Assembly (NCBI RefSeq): GCF_018070345.1
Contig: NZ_JAGPXX010000009.1
Span: forward strand, 145,380 to 209,379
Length of the DNA stretch: 64,000 nt
Origin: Streptomyces sp. F63
Lineage (GTDB): Bacteria > Actinomycetota > Actinomycetes > Streptomycetales > Streptomycetaceae
Reading direction: 5' to 3'
Position numbers and translations under genes: made by a program. Below the pieces are notes generated by a model that made no database searches, was not told the DNA's origin, and saw only the letters and a list, made by a program, of their open reading frames with translations. This document shows, piece after piece, positions 1-9,705 of this stretch. Positions within the stretch are counted from its first letter, which is position 1. The number at the start of each line of letters is the position of its first letter.

Positions 1-2
1 GC

Positions 3-812
3 GAACCGTCGCCCGGGCACGGCTGCAGGCCCTGGACCCCCTGGCGCAATCACCAGTGCGTACAGGGCGGGCCCGGGGAGCCCGTACCGCCCGGGGAGCG
101 GCATCCGACAGCCGGCAGCGTCCAGCTCGCGGGCGGCCTGCGGGCCTTCCAGCGGAACACCGCACCACTGGTCCGCGAGGAACTGGCGCGTCTGGCCCGG
201 GAAGGCCAGCGGCCGTCCCAGCTCTTCCTGACCTGCGCCGACTCACGGCTCGTCACGAGCATGATCACTTCCAGCGGCCCCGGCGACCTCTTCACCGTCC
301 GCAACATCGGCAATCTCGTACCCCCGCCGGGCGCCGACTCGGCCGACGACTCCGTGGCGGCAGCCATCCAGTACGCGGTCGACATCCTGGGGGTGAGCAG
401 CATCACGGTCTGCGGCCACTCGGGATGCGGGGCCATGCAGGCGCTGCTTGAATCGCCACCGAGTGCACTCGGCACTCCACTGGGCCGCTGGCTGCGCCAC
501 GGACTCCCGAGTCTGGAGCGTCTGCGCGGCGGGGACCCGGAGCCGGTGATCTCGGGCAGACCCGTCAGCGACTCAGTTGAGCGGCTCTGTATCACAAATG
601 TGATGCAGCAACTGGAGCATCTGTCGGCCCACCCCTCGGTGGCCCGGCGGGTGACGGCGGGCACGCTCACACTGCACGGAATGTACTTCCATGTGGCCGA
701 AGCACAGGCGTACTTGCTCAGCAACCAGGGCAAAACCTTCGCACCGGTACAGCCAGAGGCCCGGTCCACCGGGGCCGGAGAGTCGGCGGAATCTCCACCT
801 CTACAGGTCTAG
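3..812 (+). CDS. Beta-carbonic anhydrase, C-terminal part (5' end outside window)
   Basis: The reading frame is open from the window edge, so the true start lies upstream. The protein shows the beta-class carbonic anhydrase signature: TCADSR (Cys at 234-236, Asp at 240-242) and CGHSGCGAM (His at 417-419, Cys at 426-428), giving the Cys-His-Cys zinc site with the Asp-Arg dyad. It should interconvert CO2 and bicarbonate. About 75 residues precede the first zinc Cys and do not look like a normal compact N-terminus. Actinobacteria often carry this domain fused behind a SulP-type anion transporter; whether this is the tail of such a fusion cannot be decided here. The stop codon sits in a 12-bp palindrome (805-816). 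Confidence 0.85.
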   Translation, partial: EPSPGHGCRPWTPWRNHQCVQGGPGEPVPPGERHPTAGSVQLAGGLRAFQRNTAPLVREELARLAREGQRPSQLFLTCADSRLVTSMITSSGPGDLFTVRNIGNLVPPPGADSADDSVAAAIQYAVDILGVSSITVCGHSGCGAMQALLESPPSALGTPLGRWLRHGLPSLERLRGGDPEPVISGRPVSDSVERLCITNVMQQLEHLSAHPSVARRVTAGTLTLHGMYFHVAEAQAYLLSNQGKTFAPVQPEARSTGAGESAESPPLQV

Positions 813-833
813 ACCTCTTGTGGCAAGCTCTTG

Positions 834-854
834 TCAGGCCCGGTATTGGCCTGA
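834..854 (+). promoter_or_regulatory. Short hairpin in the carbonic anhydrase-acs gap
   Basis: A perfect 7-bp inverted repeat (TCAGGCC / GGCCTGA, 7-nt loop) lies between the carbonic anhydrase stop and the acs ribosome-binding site. It could end upstream transcription or sit in the acs leader. It is weak on its own. Confidence 0.3.
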
Positions 855-902
855 TGTGCTGTCGCCGGGACCACAGCGGACACCCATGGAATGGGAGTAG
901 TC

Positions 903-2870
903 GTGAGCAATGAAAGCCTGGCCAACCTGCTGAAAGAGGAGCGGCGGTTCGAACCGCCGGCCGACTTGGCAGCGGCCGCCAATGTCACCGCCGAGGCATA
1001 CGAACAAGCCAAGGCTGACCGGCTGGGCTTCTGGGCTGAGCAGGCCCGTCAGCTGACCTGGGCGAATGAGCCGACCCAGACCCTCGACTGGAGCAACCCG
1101 CCGTTCGCGAAGTGGTTCGCCGACGGCAAGATCAACGTTGCCTACAACTGCGTGGACCGGCATGTGGAGGCCGGCAACGGTGACCGTGTCGCCATCCACT
1201 TCGAGGGGGAGCCGGGCGACACCCGCGCCATCACCTACGCCGAGCTGCAGCGTGAGGTCTCCAAGGCCGCCAACGCCCTGATCGAGCTGGGCGTCCAGGC
1301 CGGTGACCGGGTCGCGATCTACCTGCCGATGATCCCGGAGGCGGTCTTCGCGATGCTGGCCTGCGCCCGCATCGGTGCCCCGCACTCCCTGGTCTTCGGA
1401 GGCTTCTCCGCGGACGCCCTGGCCACCCGCATCGAGGACGCCGACGCACGGGTGGTCATCACCTCCGACGGCGGCTACCGCAGGGGCAAGCCCTCCGCCC
1501 TCAAGCCGGCCGTGGACGAGGCCCTGACCCGCCCCGGTACGGAGAACGTCCGCAACGTTCTCGTCGTCCGGCGCACCGGTGAGGACACCGCCTGGACCGA
1601 CGGCCGCGACGTGTGGTGGCACGAACTGGTGGACCGCCAGTCCGACCAGCACACCCCCGAGGCGTTCGACGCCGAGCACCCGCTGTTCATTCTCTACACC
1701 TCGGGCACGACGGGTAAGCCGAAGGGCATCCTGCACACCACCGGCGGCTACCTCACCCAGGTCGCCTACACCCACCGGGCCGTCTTCGACCTCAAGCCGG
1801 AGACGGATGTCTACTGGTGCACCGCCGATGTCGGCTGGGTGACGGGTCACTCGTACATCGTCTACGGCCCGCTGGCCAACGGCGCCACCGAGGTCCTCTA
1901 CGAGGGCACCCCGGACACCCCGCACCAGGGCCGCTGGTGGGAGATCGTCCAGAAGTACGGCGTCACGATCCTCTACACCGCGCCGACCGCGATCCGCGCC
2001 TGCATGAAGTGGGGTGACGACATCCCGGCCAAGTTCGACCTGTCGTCGCTGCGCATCCTGGGCTCCGTGGGCGAGCCCATCAACCCCGAGGCCTGGATCT
2101 GGTACCGCAAGAATATCGGCGGCGACCGCACCCCGGTCGTGGACACCTGGTGGCAGACCGAGACCGGCGCCATCATGATCAGCCCGCTCCCGGGTGTCAC
2201 GGCCACCAAGCCGGGCTCGGCCCAGATTCCGCTGCCGGGCATCTCCGCGACCGTCGTCGACGACGAGGCCAGGGAGGTTCCGAACGGTGGGGGCGGCTAC
2301 CTCGTCCTGACCGAGCCGTGGCCGTCGATGCTCCGCACGATCTGGGGTGACGACCAGCGCTACCTCGACACCTACTGGTCCCGTTTCGAGAATCGTTACT
2401 TCGCGGGCGACGGTGCCAAGAAGGACGACGACGGGGACATCTGGCTGCTCGGCCGGGTCGACGACGTCATGCTGGTCTCCGGCCACAACATCTCGACCAC
2501 CGAGGTGGAGTCGGCACTCGTGTCGCACCCCAAGATCGCCGAAGCTGCCGTCGTCGGCGCCACGGACCCGCAGACGACGCAGGCCATCGTCGCCTTCGTC
2601 ATCGTGCGCGGCAACGTGGACAGCGAGGAGGAGGGGCTGGTCGAGGAGCTCCGCGCCCATGTCGCCAAGCATCTCGGCCCGATCGCCAAGCCCAAGCGCA
2701 TCCTGCCGGTCGCGGAGCTGCCCAAGACCCGTTCCGGCAAGATCATGCGACGGCTGCTGCGTGACGTGGCCGAGAACCGTGCCCTGGGAGATGTCACCAC
2801 CCTCACCGACTCCTCGGTGATGGACCTCATCCAGAGCAGGCTGCCCGGCGCCGCCTCCAGCGAGGACTGA
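903..2870 (+). CDS. acsA: Acetyl-CoA synthetase (AMP-forming)
   Basis: It activates acetate to acetyl-CoA through acetyl-AMP in the cytoplasm. The 655-residue length is usual for the family. Visible motifs are the P-loop-like [11 protein letters not shown], the WWQTETG adenylation motif, and the C-terminal [10 protein letters not shown] whose Lys is the conserved catalytic residue that protein acetyltransferases modify in this family. The GTG at 903 was chosen over an in-frame ATG at 891 because GGGAG at 893-897 sits five bases ahead of it and SNESLANLL is the usual N-terminus. A hairpin follows the gene. It is a free-standing unit ahead of nhaA on the same strand. Confidence 0.97.
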   Translation: MSNESLANLLKEERRFEPPADLAAAANVTAEAYEQAKADRLGFWAEQARQLTWANEPTQTLDWSNPPFAKWFADGKINVAYNCVDRHVEAGNGDRVAIHFEGEPGDTRAITYAELQREVSKAANALIELGVQAGDRVAIYLPMIPEAVFAMLACARIGAPHSLVFGGFSADALATRIEDADARVVITSDGGYRRGKPSALKPAVDEALTRPGTENVRNVLVVRRTGEDTAWTDGRDVWWHELVDRQSDQHTPEAFDAEHPLFILYTSGTTGKPKGILHTTGGYLTQVAYTHRAVFDLKPETDVYWCTADVGWVTGHSYIVYGPLANGATEVLYEGTPDTPHQGRWWEIVQKYGVTILYTAPTAIRACMKWGDDIPAKFDLSSLRILGSVGEPINPEAWIWYRKNIGGDRTPVVDTWWQTETGAIMISPLPGVTATKPGSAQIPLPGISATVVDDEAREVPNGGGGYLVLTEPWPSMLRTIWGDDQRYLDTYWSRFENRYFAGDGAKKDDDGDIWLLGRVDDVMLVSGHNISTTEVESALVSHPKIAEAAVVGATDPQTTQAIVAFVIVRGNVDSEEEGLVEELRAHVAKHLGPIAKPKRILPVAELPKTRSGKIMRRLLRDVAENRALGDVTTLTDSSVMDLIQSRLPGAASSED

Positions 2871-2903
2871 CCGCCCCGGCGTCCGTCCCGAGTGACCGGT
2901 GAA

Positions 2904-2945
2904 GAGCCGGGAGAGGCCGTCGACCAGGACGGTTTCTCCCGGCTC
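2904..2945 (+). terminator. Rho-independent-like terminator after acsA
   Basis: An 11-bp perfect inverted repeat (GAGCCGGGAGA / TCTCCCGGCTC) with a 20-nt loop starts 33 bases after the acsA stop. There is no U-tract, as is common in actinomycete terminators. Confidence 0.7.
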
Positions 2946-2997
2946 TCCCGGGTAGGGTGAAGAACACAACAGCAGTCGTCGGATAGTCCTCAAGGTG

Positions 2998-3079
2998 TGC
3001 CGGGAAGTCTGGTCGGCAATCGCCGAAGCCATGCCCGGAAGCATGGCTTCGGCCGGTATCCACGTAACCGACCGGAGGG
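2998..3079 (+). promoter_or_regulatory. Structured leader of nhaA: two tandem hairpins
   Basis: Hairpin 1 is TGCCG/CGGCA (2998-3002 with 3014-3018, 11-nt loop). Hairpin 2 is a perfect 13-bp stem (3022-3034 with 3041-3053, 6-nt loop CCGGAA). The nhaA Shine-Dalgarno GGAGGG (3074-3079) follows 20 bases later. A TAGGGT near 2953-2958 could be the -10 box, giving a leader of roughly 120 nt. Structured leaders that sense monovalent cations are known upstream of nhaA in other phyla; I cannot assign this one to a class. Confidence 0.45.
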
Positions 3080-3089
3080 TTCCTTTCCC

Positions 3090-4481
3090 GTGGCCACGCC
3101 CCAGCGTCCCAAGTTCCTCGGCCGCATGTCCCTGCCGGAGCGCAACTTCGTCGCGGACGCCCTGCGGACCGAGACCGTCGGCGGTGTACTGCTGCTCGCG
3201 GCCGCGATCGTCGCCCTGGTCATGGCGAACACCCCGCTGAGCGACTTCTACCAGAACGTCCGGGACTTCACCGTCGGGCCCGAGTCCCTCCATCTGGACC
3301 TGTCGATCGGTGACTGGGCCAAGGACGGCCTCCTCACCGTCTTCTTCTTCGTGGCCGGCATCGAGCTCAAGCGGGAACTGGTCGCCGGCGAACTCCGGGA
3401 CCCGAGAGCGGCGGCCCTGCCCGTCGTGGCGGCGCTCTGCGGCATGATCGCCCCCGCGCTCGTCTATGTCGCCACCAACTCCTTCCTGGGCGGCAGCCTC
3501 GACGGCTGGGCGGTGCCCACCGCCACCGACATCGCCTTCGCCCTTGCCGTCCTCGCGGTGCTCGGCACCTCGCTCCCCGCCTCGATGCGGGCCTTTCTGC
3601 TGACCCTGGCGGTCGTCGACGACCTCGGCGCGATTCTCATCATCGCCATCTTCTTCACCACTGACATCAGCCTCCCCGCCCTGGGCCTCTCCCTGGCCGG
3701 GCTGGCCCTCTTCTGGTTCCTGCACCGCAAGGGCGTGCGCGGCTGGTACGTCTACGTCCCACTGGCCGTGGTGATCTGGGCGCTGATGCACGCCAGCGGC
3801 GTGCACGCCACGGTCGCGGGTGTCGCGATGGGCCTGCTGCTGCGCTGCACCGTCCGCGACGACGAGGGCCACTCGCCCGCGGAGCACATCGAACATCTGG
3901 TCCGTCCCCTGTCCGCCGGGGTCGCCGTGCCGCTGTTCGCCCTGTTCGCGGCCGGTGTCTCCGTGTCCGGCGGGGCGCTCGGTGACGTCTTCACCACGCC
4001 GGAGCCGCTCGGTGTCGTCCTCGGTCTCTTCCTCGGCAAGGTCATCGGCATCTTCGGCGGTTCCTGGCTGGCGGTCCGCTTCACCCAGGCCGAACTCAAC
4101 GACGAACTGGCCTGGGCGGACATCTTCGCGGTCTCCTCCCTCGCGGGCATCGGCTTCACCGTGTCCCTGCTCATCGGCGAGCTGGCCTTCACCGAGGACC
4201 CCGCGCTCGCGGACGAGGTGAAGGCCGCCGTCCTCGTCGGTTCCCTGATCTCCGCCGTCGCCGCGGGCATCCTCCTCAAGCTGCGCAACAACAAGTACCG
4301 GCGGCTGTACGAGGAGGAGAACCTCGACGAGGACGAGTCCGGCATCCCGGATGTCTACGAGCGGAACGACCCCGCCTACCACCTCCGGATGGCGGCGATC
4401 CACGAAAAAAAAGCCGCCGCGCACCGAAGGCAGGCGGAAGTCGCCGCGACGGAACACAACGGAACGCGCGACCAGCGATGA
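3090..4481 (+). CDS. nhaA: Na+/H+ antiporter NhaA
   Basis: A multi-pass membrane antiporter that exports Na+ or Li+ in exchange for protons. The 463-residue product has the NhaA fold signatures: AGIELKRELVAGEL near the N-terminus, VPTATDIAFALAVLA, and the paired aspartates in LAVVDDLGAILIIAIFF that carry the cations in the family. It ends in a charged cytoplasmic tail of about 70 residues (ending HRRQAEVAATEHNG...), longer than in enterobacterial NhaA. GTG 3090 is preferred over upstream in-frame starts because GGAGGG (3074-3079) precedes it and ATPQRPKFLGRMSLPERNF is a plausible N-terminus. The upstream hairpins suggest post-transcriptional control. Confidence 0.95.
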   Translation: MATPQRPKFLGRMSLPERNFVADALRTETVGGVLLLAAAIVALVMANTPLSDFYQNVRDFTVGPESLHLDLSIGDWAKDGLLTVFFFVAGIELKRELVAGELRDPRAAALPVVAALCGMIAPALVYVATNSFLGGSLDGWAVPTATDIAFALAVLAVLGTSLPASMRAFLLTLAVVDDLGAILIIAIFFTTDISLPALGLSLAGLALFWFLHRKGVRGWYVYVPLAVVIWALMHASGVHATVAGVAMGLLLRCTVRDDEGHSPAEHIEHLVRPLSAGVAVPLFALFAAGVSVSGGALGDVFTTPEPLGVVLGLFLGKVIGIFGGSWLAVRFTQAELNDELAWADIFAVSSLAGIGFTVSLLIGELAFTEDPALADEVKAAVLVGSLISAVAAGILLKLRNNKYRRLYEEENLDEDESGIPDVYERNDPAYHLRMAAIHEKKAAAHRRQAEVAATEHNGTRDQR

Positions 4482-4557
4482 TCCGGCATGATCGGGGCAA
4501 CCGCCCGGTAGATCCCGCCCAGGGAGTGCCAGCAGACCCGAAGTGAAGGATGAAGCG

Positions 4558-4998
4558 ATGAGCCCAGTCGAACAGGATGGCGACCGCAGCCTCGGACAGC
4601 TGATGGCCACGGCGACCACAGAGCTGTCCGCACTCGTGCACGACGAGATCGCCCTGGCCAAGGCCGAGCTGCGGCAGGACGCGAAGCGGGCGGGCATCGG
4701 CGGCTTCGCCGTCACCACCGCCGGCGTGCTGGCCCTCTTCTCCCTGCCCGTGCTGAGCTTCGCCGCCGCGTACGGCATCCACAACCTCGGGCTCGGCCTG
4801 GCCTGGTCCTTCCTCATCGTGGGCAGTGCCTATCTGCTGCTGGCCGCGCTCCTGGGCCTCTTCGCCGTCGCCAAGTTCAAGAAGGTCAAGAAGCCGGAGA
4901 AGAGCATGGCCTCCGCCCGGGAGACGGCGGCCGTGCTCGGCAACGCCAAACCCCACCCGCGCTCCCGGGCGGCCGTGCCGGCCGAACCGGCGCCGTAG
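4558..4998 (+). CDS. Phage-holin-family (actinobacterial holin-X, DUF1469-like) membrane protein
   Basis: A 146-residue protein with an amphipathic N-terminal helix (SLGQLMATATTELSALVHDE) and two hydrophobic segments (about residues 55-78 and 83-108) followed by a basic tail. That is the layout of the holin-X superfamily proteins common on Streptomyces chromosomes; they are not thought to be lytic holins here. ATG 4558 has GAAGGA seven bases upstream; an in-frame GTG at 4543 lacks this. It sits 76 bases after nhaA and 26 before a hydrolase gene, so the three may be co-transcribed. Its cellular role is not established. Confidence 0.8.
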   Translation: MSPVEQDGDRSLGQLMATATTELSALVHDEIALAKAELRQDAKRAGIGGFAVTTAGVLALFSLPVLSFAAAYGIHNLGLGLAWSFLIVGSAYLLLAALLGLFAVAKFKKVKKPEKSMASARETAAVLGNAKPHPRSRAAVPAEPAP

Positions 4999-5023
4999 CG
5001 GGAGTGTGTGGCACGCTCTCCGC

Positions 5024-5950
5024 ATGACCTCGCCCGAGACCCCCGCCACGGCCGTCAGGATCGACGGTCCCTGGACCCACCGGGACGTCGCCGCCAACGG
5101 CGCCCGCTTCCACATCGCCGAGGCCGGTGACGGGCCGCTGGTCCTGCTGCTCCACGGATTCCCGGAGTTCTGGTGGGCCTGGCGGCACCAACTGACCGCC
5201 CTCGCCGACGCGGGCTTCCGGGCCGTCGCCATGGACCTGCGCGGCGTCGGCGGCAGTGACCGCACCCCGCGGGGCTACGACCCGGCGAACCTCGCCCTCG
5301 ACGTCACCGGGGTGATCCGCTCCCTCGGCGAGCCGGACGCGGCCCTCGTCGGCCACGGCATCGGTGGCTACCTGGCCTGGACGGCGGCGGTGATGCGCCC
5401 CAAGCTGGTGCGCCGGCTGGCGGTCACCTCCATGCCCCATCCGCGCCGCTGGCGCTCGGCGATGCTCACGGACGTGCGGCAGACCCGGGCCGGTTCATAC
5501 GTCTGGGGCTTCCAGCGCCCCTGGCTGCCGGAGCGGCAGCTGGTGGCCGACGACGCCGCCCTCGTGGGCCGGCTGATGCGCGAATGGTCCGGTCCGCGGC
5601 TGCCGGAGGACGAGGCGGTGGACACCTACCGCCGGGCCATGTCGATCCCCTCGACCGCGCACTGCTCGATCGAGCCGTACCGGTGGCTGGTGCGCTCGAT
5701 GGCCCGTCCCGACGGCATCCAGTTCAACCGCCGGATGAAGCGCCCGGTGCGGGTGCCGACGCTGCATCTGCACGGATCGCTCGACCCCGTGATGCGGACC
5801 CGGAGCGCCGCCGGTTCCGGCGAGTACGTCGAAGCGCCCTACCGCTGGCGGCTGTTCGACGGCCTGGGGCACTTCCCGCACGAGGAGGACCCGGCGGCCT
5901 TCTCCCATGAGCTGATCAGCTGGCTCAAGGACCCGGAACCGGACCGGTAG
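5024..5950 (+). CDS. Alpha/beta-hydrolase-fold protein with Gly at the nucleophile position
   Basis: The 308-residue protein resembles epoxide hydrolases and haloalkane dehalogenases: HGFPEFWWAW oxyanion motif, MDLRGVGGSD, and near the C-terminus HGSLDPVM (acid) and GLGHFPHEED (His). The nucleophile elbow reads VGHGIGG, where relatives have GHDIGG or GHSxGG; residue 112 (codon GGC, 5357-5359) is Gly. A single base change from GAC would give this. The protein may therefore be non-catalytic, use another residue, or be in decay, although the rest of the frame is intact. ATG 5024 follows the upstream stop by 26 bases with only a weak ribosome-binding site. Confidence 0.85.
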   Translation: MTSPETPATAVRIDGPWTHRDVAANGARFHIAEAGDGPLVLLLHGFPEFWWAWRHQLTALADAGFRAVAMDLRGVGGSDRTPRGYDPANLALDVTGVIRSLGEPDAALVGHGIGGYLAWTAAVMRPKLVRRLAVTSMPHPRRWRSAMLTDVRQTRAGSYVWGFQRPWLPERQLVADDAALVGRLMREWSGPRLPEDEAVDTYRRAMSIPSTAHCSIEPYRWLVRSMARPDGIQFNRRMKRPVRVPTLHLHGSLDPVMRTRSAAGSGEYVEAPYRWRLFDGLGHFPHEEDPAAFSHELISWLKDPEPDR

Positions 5951-6463
5951 GCCGGGTACCGCACCAATCCGGGCAGGTCCGGGCAGCGGATGGCGGAAGA
6001 CGCCCCACAGCTCACCGCCCGCGGCCGGCAGCGGCACAGGGGGAGGGCCGCAGGCGGCCACGTGCCCGGTGCATAGGCCAAATGGCCCACTCCCGGGCGG
6101 TTACCGACCACTGCTCCCGGGAAGGCCCCCGGTATGGGTTGGACGCACGACTACCGTGACGTATCTCGTGATCACCACGCCGCCATCGTGCGGAACGCCC
6201 CCCAGGGGGTGGTCTCCTCCGGTTCCTCCGGGAAACGGGCTCAAAACCCGTCTGTGGCTTTCCATCTGGAGCCTCCGGGTCTCGGTATCCCGAACATTCT
6301 CCGCCGCCGCGCCCGCTGGGTGTCGGCGCGCCTGCGCCACCCGCGCGACTGATCACCGACCGCTGACCGCGGCTGCCCGGCCGCCGACCGCCCGGGCACC
6401 CACACGCCCACGGCGGATCCGCTGCCGGGCGCCACGGCACCACTCCCCCGCACGCCATCCGAC
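5951..6463. other. 513-bp gap without a supported gene
   Basis: Between the hydrolase and the converging marP operon. A 72-codon frame at 6134-6352 has no convincing ribosome-binding site or recognisable motif. I see no RNA gene or long repeat apart from the marP terminator at the right edge. Confidence 0.5.
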
Positions 6464-6493
6464 GCCGCCCCGGCCCCACGGGACCGGGGCGGC
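6464..6493 (-). terminator. Terminator of the nth-NUDIX-marP operon
   Basis: A 10-bp perfect stem (GCCGCCCCGG / CCGGGGCGGC) with a 10-nt loop, 40 bases beyond the marP stop. It can also end transcription from the left. Confidence 0.75.
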
Positions 6494-6532
6494 CCTCATG
6501 CGTTCGGCTCCGGATCTCCGCGGGTGCCGCCG

Positions 6533-7732
6533 CTACAGGGCACAGCCCTGGCTGTCCACGGTCTGCTCGGCGGTGCGTCCGCGCCGGACGTCCTCGCGCA
6601 CCTCGTCGACCGTCAGCGCGTAGCCGGTGTCCTCGTCGTCGAGGGACTTGGCGAAGATGACGCCGTAGACCCGGCCGTCGGCGGTCAGCAGCGGCCCGCC
6701 GGAGTTGCCCTGGCGGACGAGCGTGTACAGGGAGTAGACGTCGCGGCTGACGGTACCCCGGTGGTATATGTCCGGTCCGTCCGCCTGTATGCGGCTGCGG
6801 ACCCGCGCCGCCCGGACGTCGAAGCCGCCGTTCTCCGGGAAACCCGCGACGATCGCGTCGTCCCCGCGCTCGGCGTCCTGCTCGGCGAACTCCAGTGCGG
6901 GCGCGCCGAGCCCGGGGACGTTGAGCACGGCTATGTCGCGCTCCCAGTCGTAGAGCACGACCGTGGCGTCGTACAGCCGGCCCTCGCCCCCGATCTGCAC
7001 GGTCGGCTCGTCCACACCACCGACGACATGGGCGTTCGTCATGACGCGGTTGGGCGCGAAGACGAATCCGGTGCCCTCCAGGACCTTGCTGCAACTGTCG
7101 GCGGTGCCCAGCACCTTGACGATGCTGCGCTGCGCGCGGGCGACGACGGGGCTGTTCACCAGCTTCGGGTCGGGCGGCTCCACGGAGGTGATGGGTTCGT
7201 TGGCGAACGGGCTGAAGACCTGGGGGAAGCCGTTCTGCGCCAGGACGGAACCGAACTCCGAGAACCAGTTGTCGGCCGCGTCCGGGATCACCTGCTCGAC
7301 GCCCAGCAGCACCTTGGAGTTGCGCACCTCCTTGCCCACGGGCGGGAGCGCTATCCCGGCCAGCGCCGAGCCGATCAGCCACGCGACCAGCAGCATCGCG
7401 ACGACGTTGACCAGCGCGCCGCCCGTCGCGTCCAGAGCACGCGCCGGCGACCAGGTGATGTGCCGGCGCAGCTTGTTGCCGAGGTGCGTCGTGAAGGCCT
7501 GTCCGACCGAGGCGCAGACGATCACGATGACGACGGCGGCGACCACCGCCGCGGTGCCCGGCGGGGAGCGGTCGGTGAGCCGGTCCCAGATCACCGGCAG
7601 CAGATAGACGGCGATGAGTCCGCCGCCGAGAAAGCCGATCACCGAGAGGATGCCGACCACGAAGCCTTGGCGGTAGCCCACGACCGCGAACCACACGGCG
7701 GCGAGCAGCAGCAGAACGTCCAGCACATTCAC
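6533..7732 (-). CDS. MarP-like membrane-anchored trypsin-like serine protease
   Basis: The 399-residue protein has about four N-terminal membrane helices of the CvpA/colicin-V-production type (roughly residues 1-130) and an extracytoplasmic chymotrypsin-like domain. The triad is visible: His in TNAHVVGG, Asp in WERDIAVLNV, Ser in RQGNSGGPLL. In mycobacteria MarP protects against acid and oxidative stress by processing envelope proteins; that role is only inferred here. It starts with GTG 12 bases after the NUDIX stop, so it is the last gene of an operon with nth and the NUDIX gene. A terminator follows. Confidence 0.92.
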   Translation of the reverse strand: MNVLDVLLLLAAVWFAVVGYRQGFVVGILSVIGFLGGGLIAVYLLPVIWDRLTDRSPPGTAAVVAAVVIVIVCASVGQAFTTHLGNKLRRHITWSPARALDATGGALVNVVAMLLVAWLIGSALAGIALPPVGKEVRNSKVLLGVEQVIPDAADNWFSEFGSVLAQNGFPQVFSPFANEPITSVEPPDPKLVNSPVVARAQRSIVKVLGTADSCSKVLEGTGFVFAPNRVMTNAHVVGGVDEPTVQIGGEGRLYDATVVLYDWERDIAVLNVPGLGAPALEFAEQDAERGDDAIVAGFPENGGFDVRAARVRSRIQADGPDIYHRGTVSRDVYSLYTLVRQGNSGGPLLTADGRVYGVIFAKSLDDEDTGYALTVDEVREDVRRGRTAEQTVDSQGCAL

Positions 7733-7744
7733 CGGGACACCGTC

Positions 7745-8565
<821 letters not shown>

Positions 8566-8569
<4 letters not shown>

Positions 8570-9480
8570 TGGGCCCCCAGCGGGGGCGCGGGCTTGCCCG
8601 GGTATCCGGCGGGTGGGCTCAGACGCTGTCCCGGCTGCCCGCCCATCTCGTACTTGAGCAGCTTCTTCGCCTTTTCCGGGTCCGTCTCGCCCTCGCCGTA
8701 CGCCGGGCAGAGCGGGGCGATGGGGCAGGCTCCGCAGGCCGGTTTGCGGGCGTGGCAGATGCGGCGGCCGTGGAAGATGATCCGGTGCGAGAGCATCGTC
8801 CATTCGCTCTTCGGGAAGAGGGCGGCGATCTCGGCCTCGACCTTCTCCGGATCCTCCTGCTCCGTCCACCTCCAGCGGCGCACCAGCCGCCCGAAGTGGG
8901 TGTCGACCGTGATCCCCGGCACCCCGAAGGCATTGCCCAGCACCACGTTGGCCGTCTTGCGGCCGACGCCGGGGAGGGTGACCAGATCCTCCAGCCGGCC
9001 GGGCACTTCGCCGCCGAAGCGGTCGCGCAGCGCGGCGGAGAGCCCCAGCAGCGACCTGGCCTTGGCCCGGAAGAAGCCGGTGGGCCGGATGATCTGCTCC
9101 AGCTCCTCGGGGTGGGCGGCCGCCATCTCCTCCGGGGTGGGGTACGCGGCGAAGAGGCCGGGAGTGGTCTGGTTGACCCGCAGGTCCGTGGTCTGGGCGG
9201 AGAGGACCGTGGCGACCAGCAGCTCGAACGGGTTGCGGAAGTCCAGCTCGGGGTGGGCGTAGGGGTAGATCTCCGCCAGCTCGCGGTTGATCCGCCGGGC
9301 CCGGCGGACCAGCGCGAGCCGCGATTCGGGCTTCGCCGACCCGCGGGACGCGCCCGCGGCGGGCGTGCCCGGAGCGGAGGCGCCCGGGCGTGCCGGCTTG
9401 CCCGCCTCGGCACCCTTGGCGGCTTTCCGTGCTGCCGCGGGCCCGCGTTCGCCCACAGCGGAATCAGGCCCCTCAGTCAC
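8566..9480 (-). CDS. nth: Endonuclease III (base-excision repair glycosylase/AP lyase)
   Basis: It removes oxidised pyrimidines and nicks abasic sites. Visible are the helix-hairpin-helix [13 protein letters not shown] with the catalytic Lys, the catalytic Asp in [10 protein letters not shown], and the iron-sulphur loop [17 protein letters not shown]. The length is about 304 residues from GTG 9480, with a low-complexity Ala/Gly/Pro N-terminal extension of about 60 residues before the conserved domain. GTG 9480 has AAGGGGG eight bases upstream; an in-frame TTG at 9510 would add ten residues without such a site. It is first in the operon with the NUDIX gene and marP and divergent from crp. Confidence 0.95.
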
Positions 9481-9627
9481 CCGTCCGGCCCCCTTATCCT
9501 GTGCTCTCAAAGGCGTATTGGATACCCGGCCAGCCTAAGGCCAGGCACCGCCATCCGCCCCGGCCGCAAAGAATCACCCCCCAATCGGCCCCCTGCCGTA
9601 TGGCTTGCGGCAGCGATGCGCCACACT

Positions 9628-9641
9628 TGTGTTTGATCACA
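9628..9641. promoter_or_regulatory. Candidate Crp/FNR-type operator (TGTG-N6-CACA)
   Basis: TGTGTTTGATCACA is a near-perfect dyad in the nth-crp gap, 65 bases before the crp start. Crp proteins bind GTG/CAC half-sites, so autoregulation and effects on nth are plausible. Confidence 0.5.
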
Positions 9642-9705
9642 CAGTTTTGCCGTCCGGCATCATGGGGACCAAGGTCCTCTGGGCATGTCGACAAGGAGAG
9701 ATCTC

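Noticed and set aside
834..4817. 1327-codon open frame on the reverse strand across acsA, nhaA and the next gene
   Set aside because: Antisense to three genes with clear families; long empty frames are normal opposite GC-rich genes. It has no ribosome-binding site or motif.
6134..6352. 72-codon forward frame in the marP gap
   Set aside because: No ribosome-binding site and no recognisable domain; kept only as a note in the gap entry.
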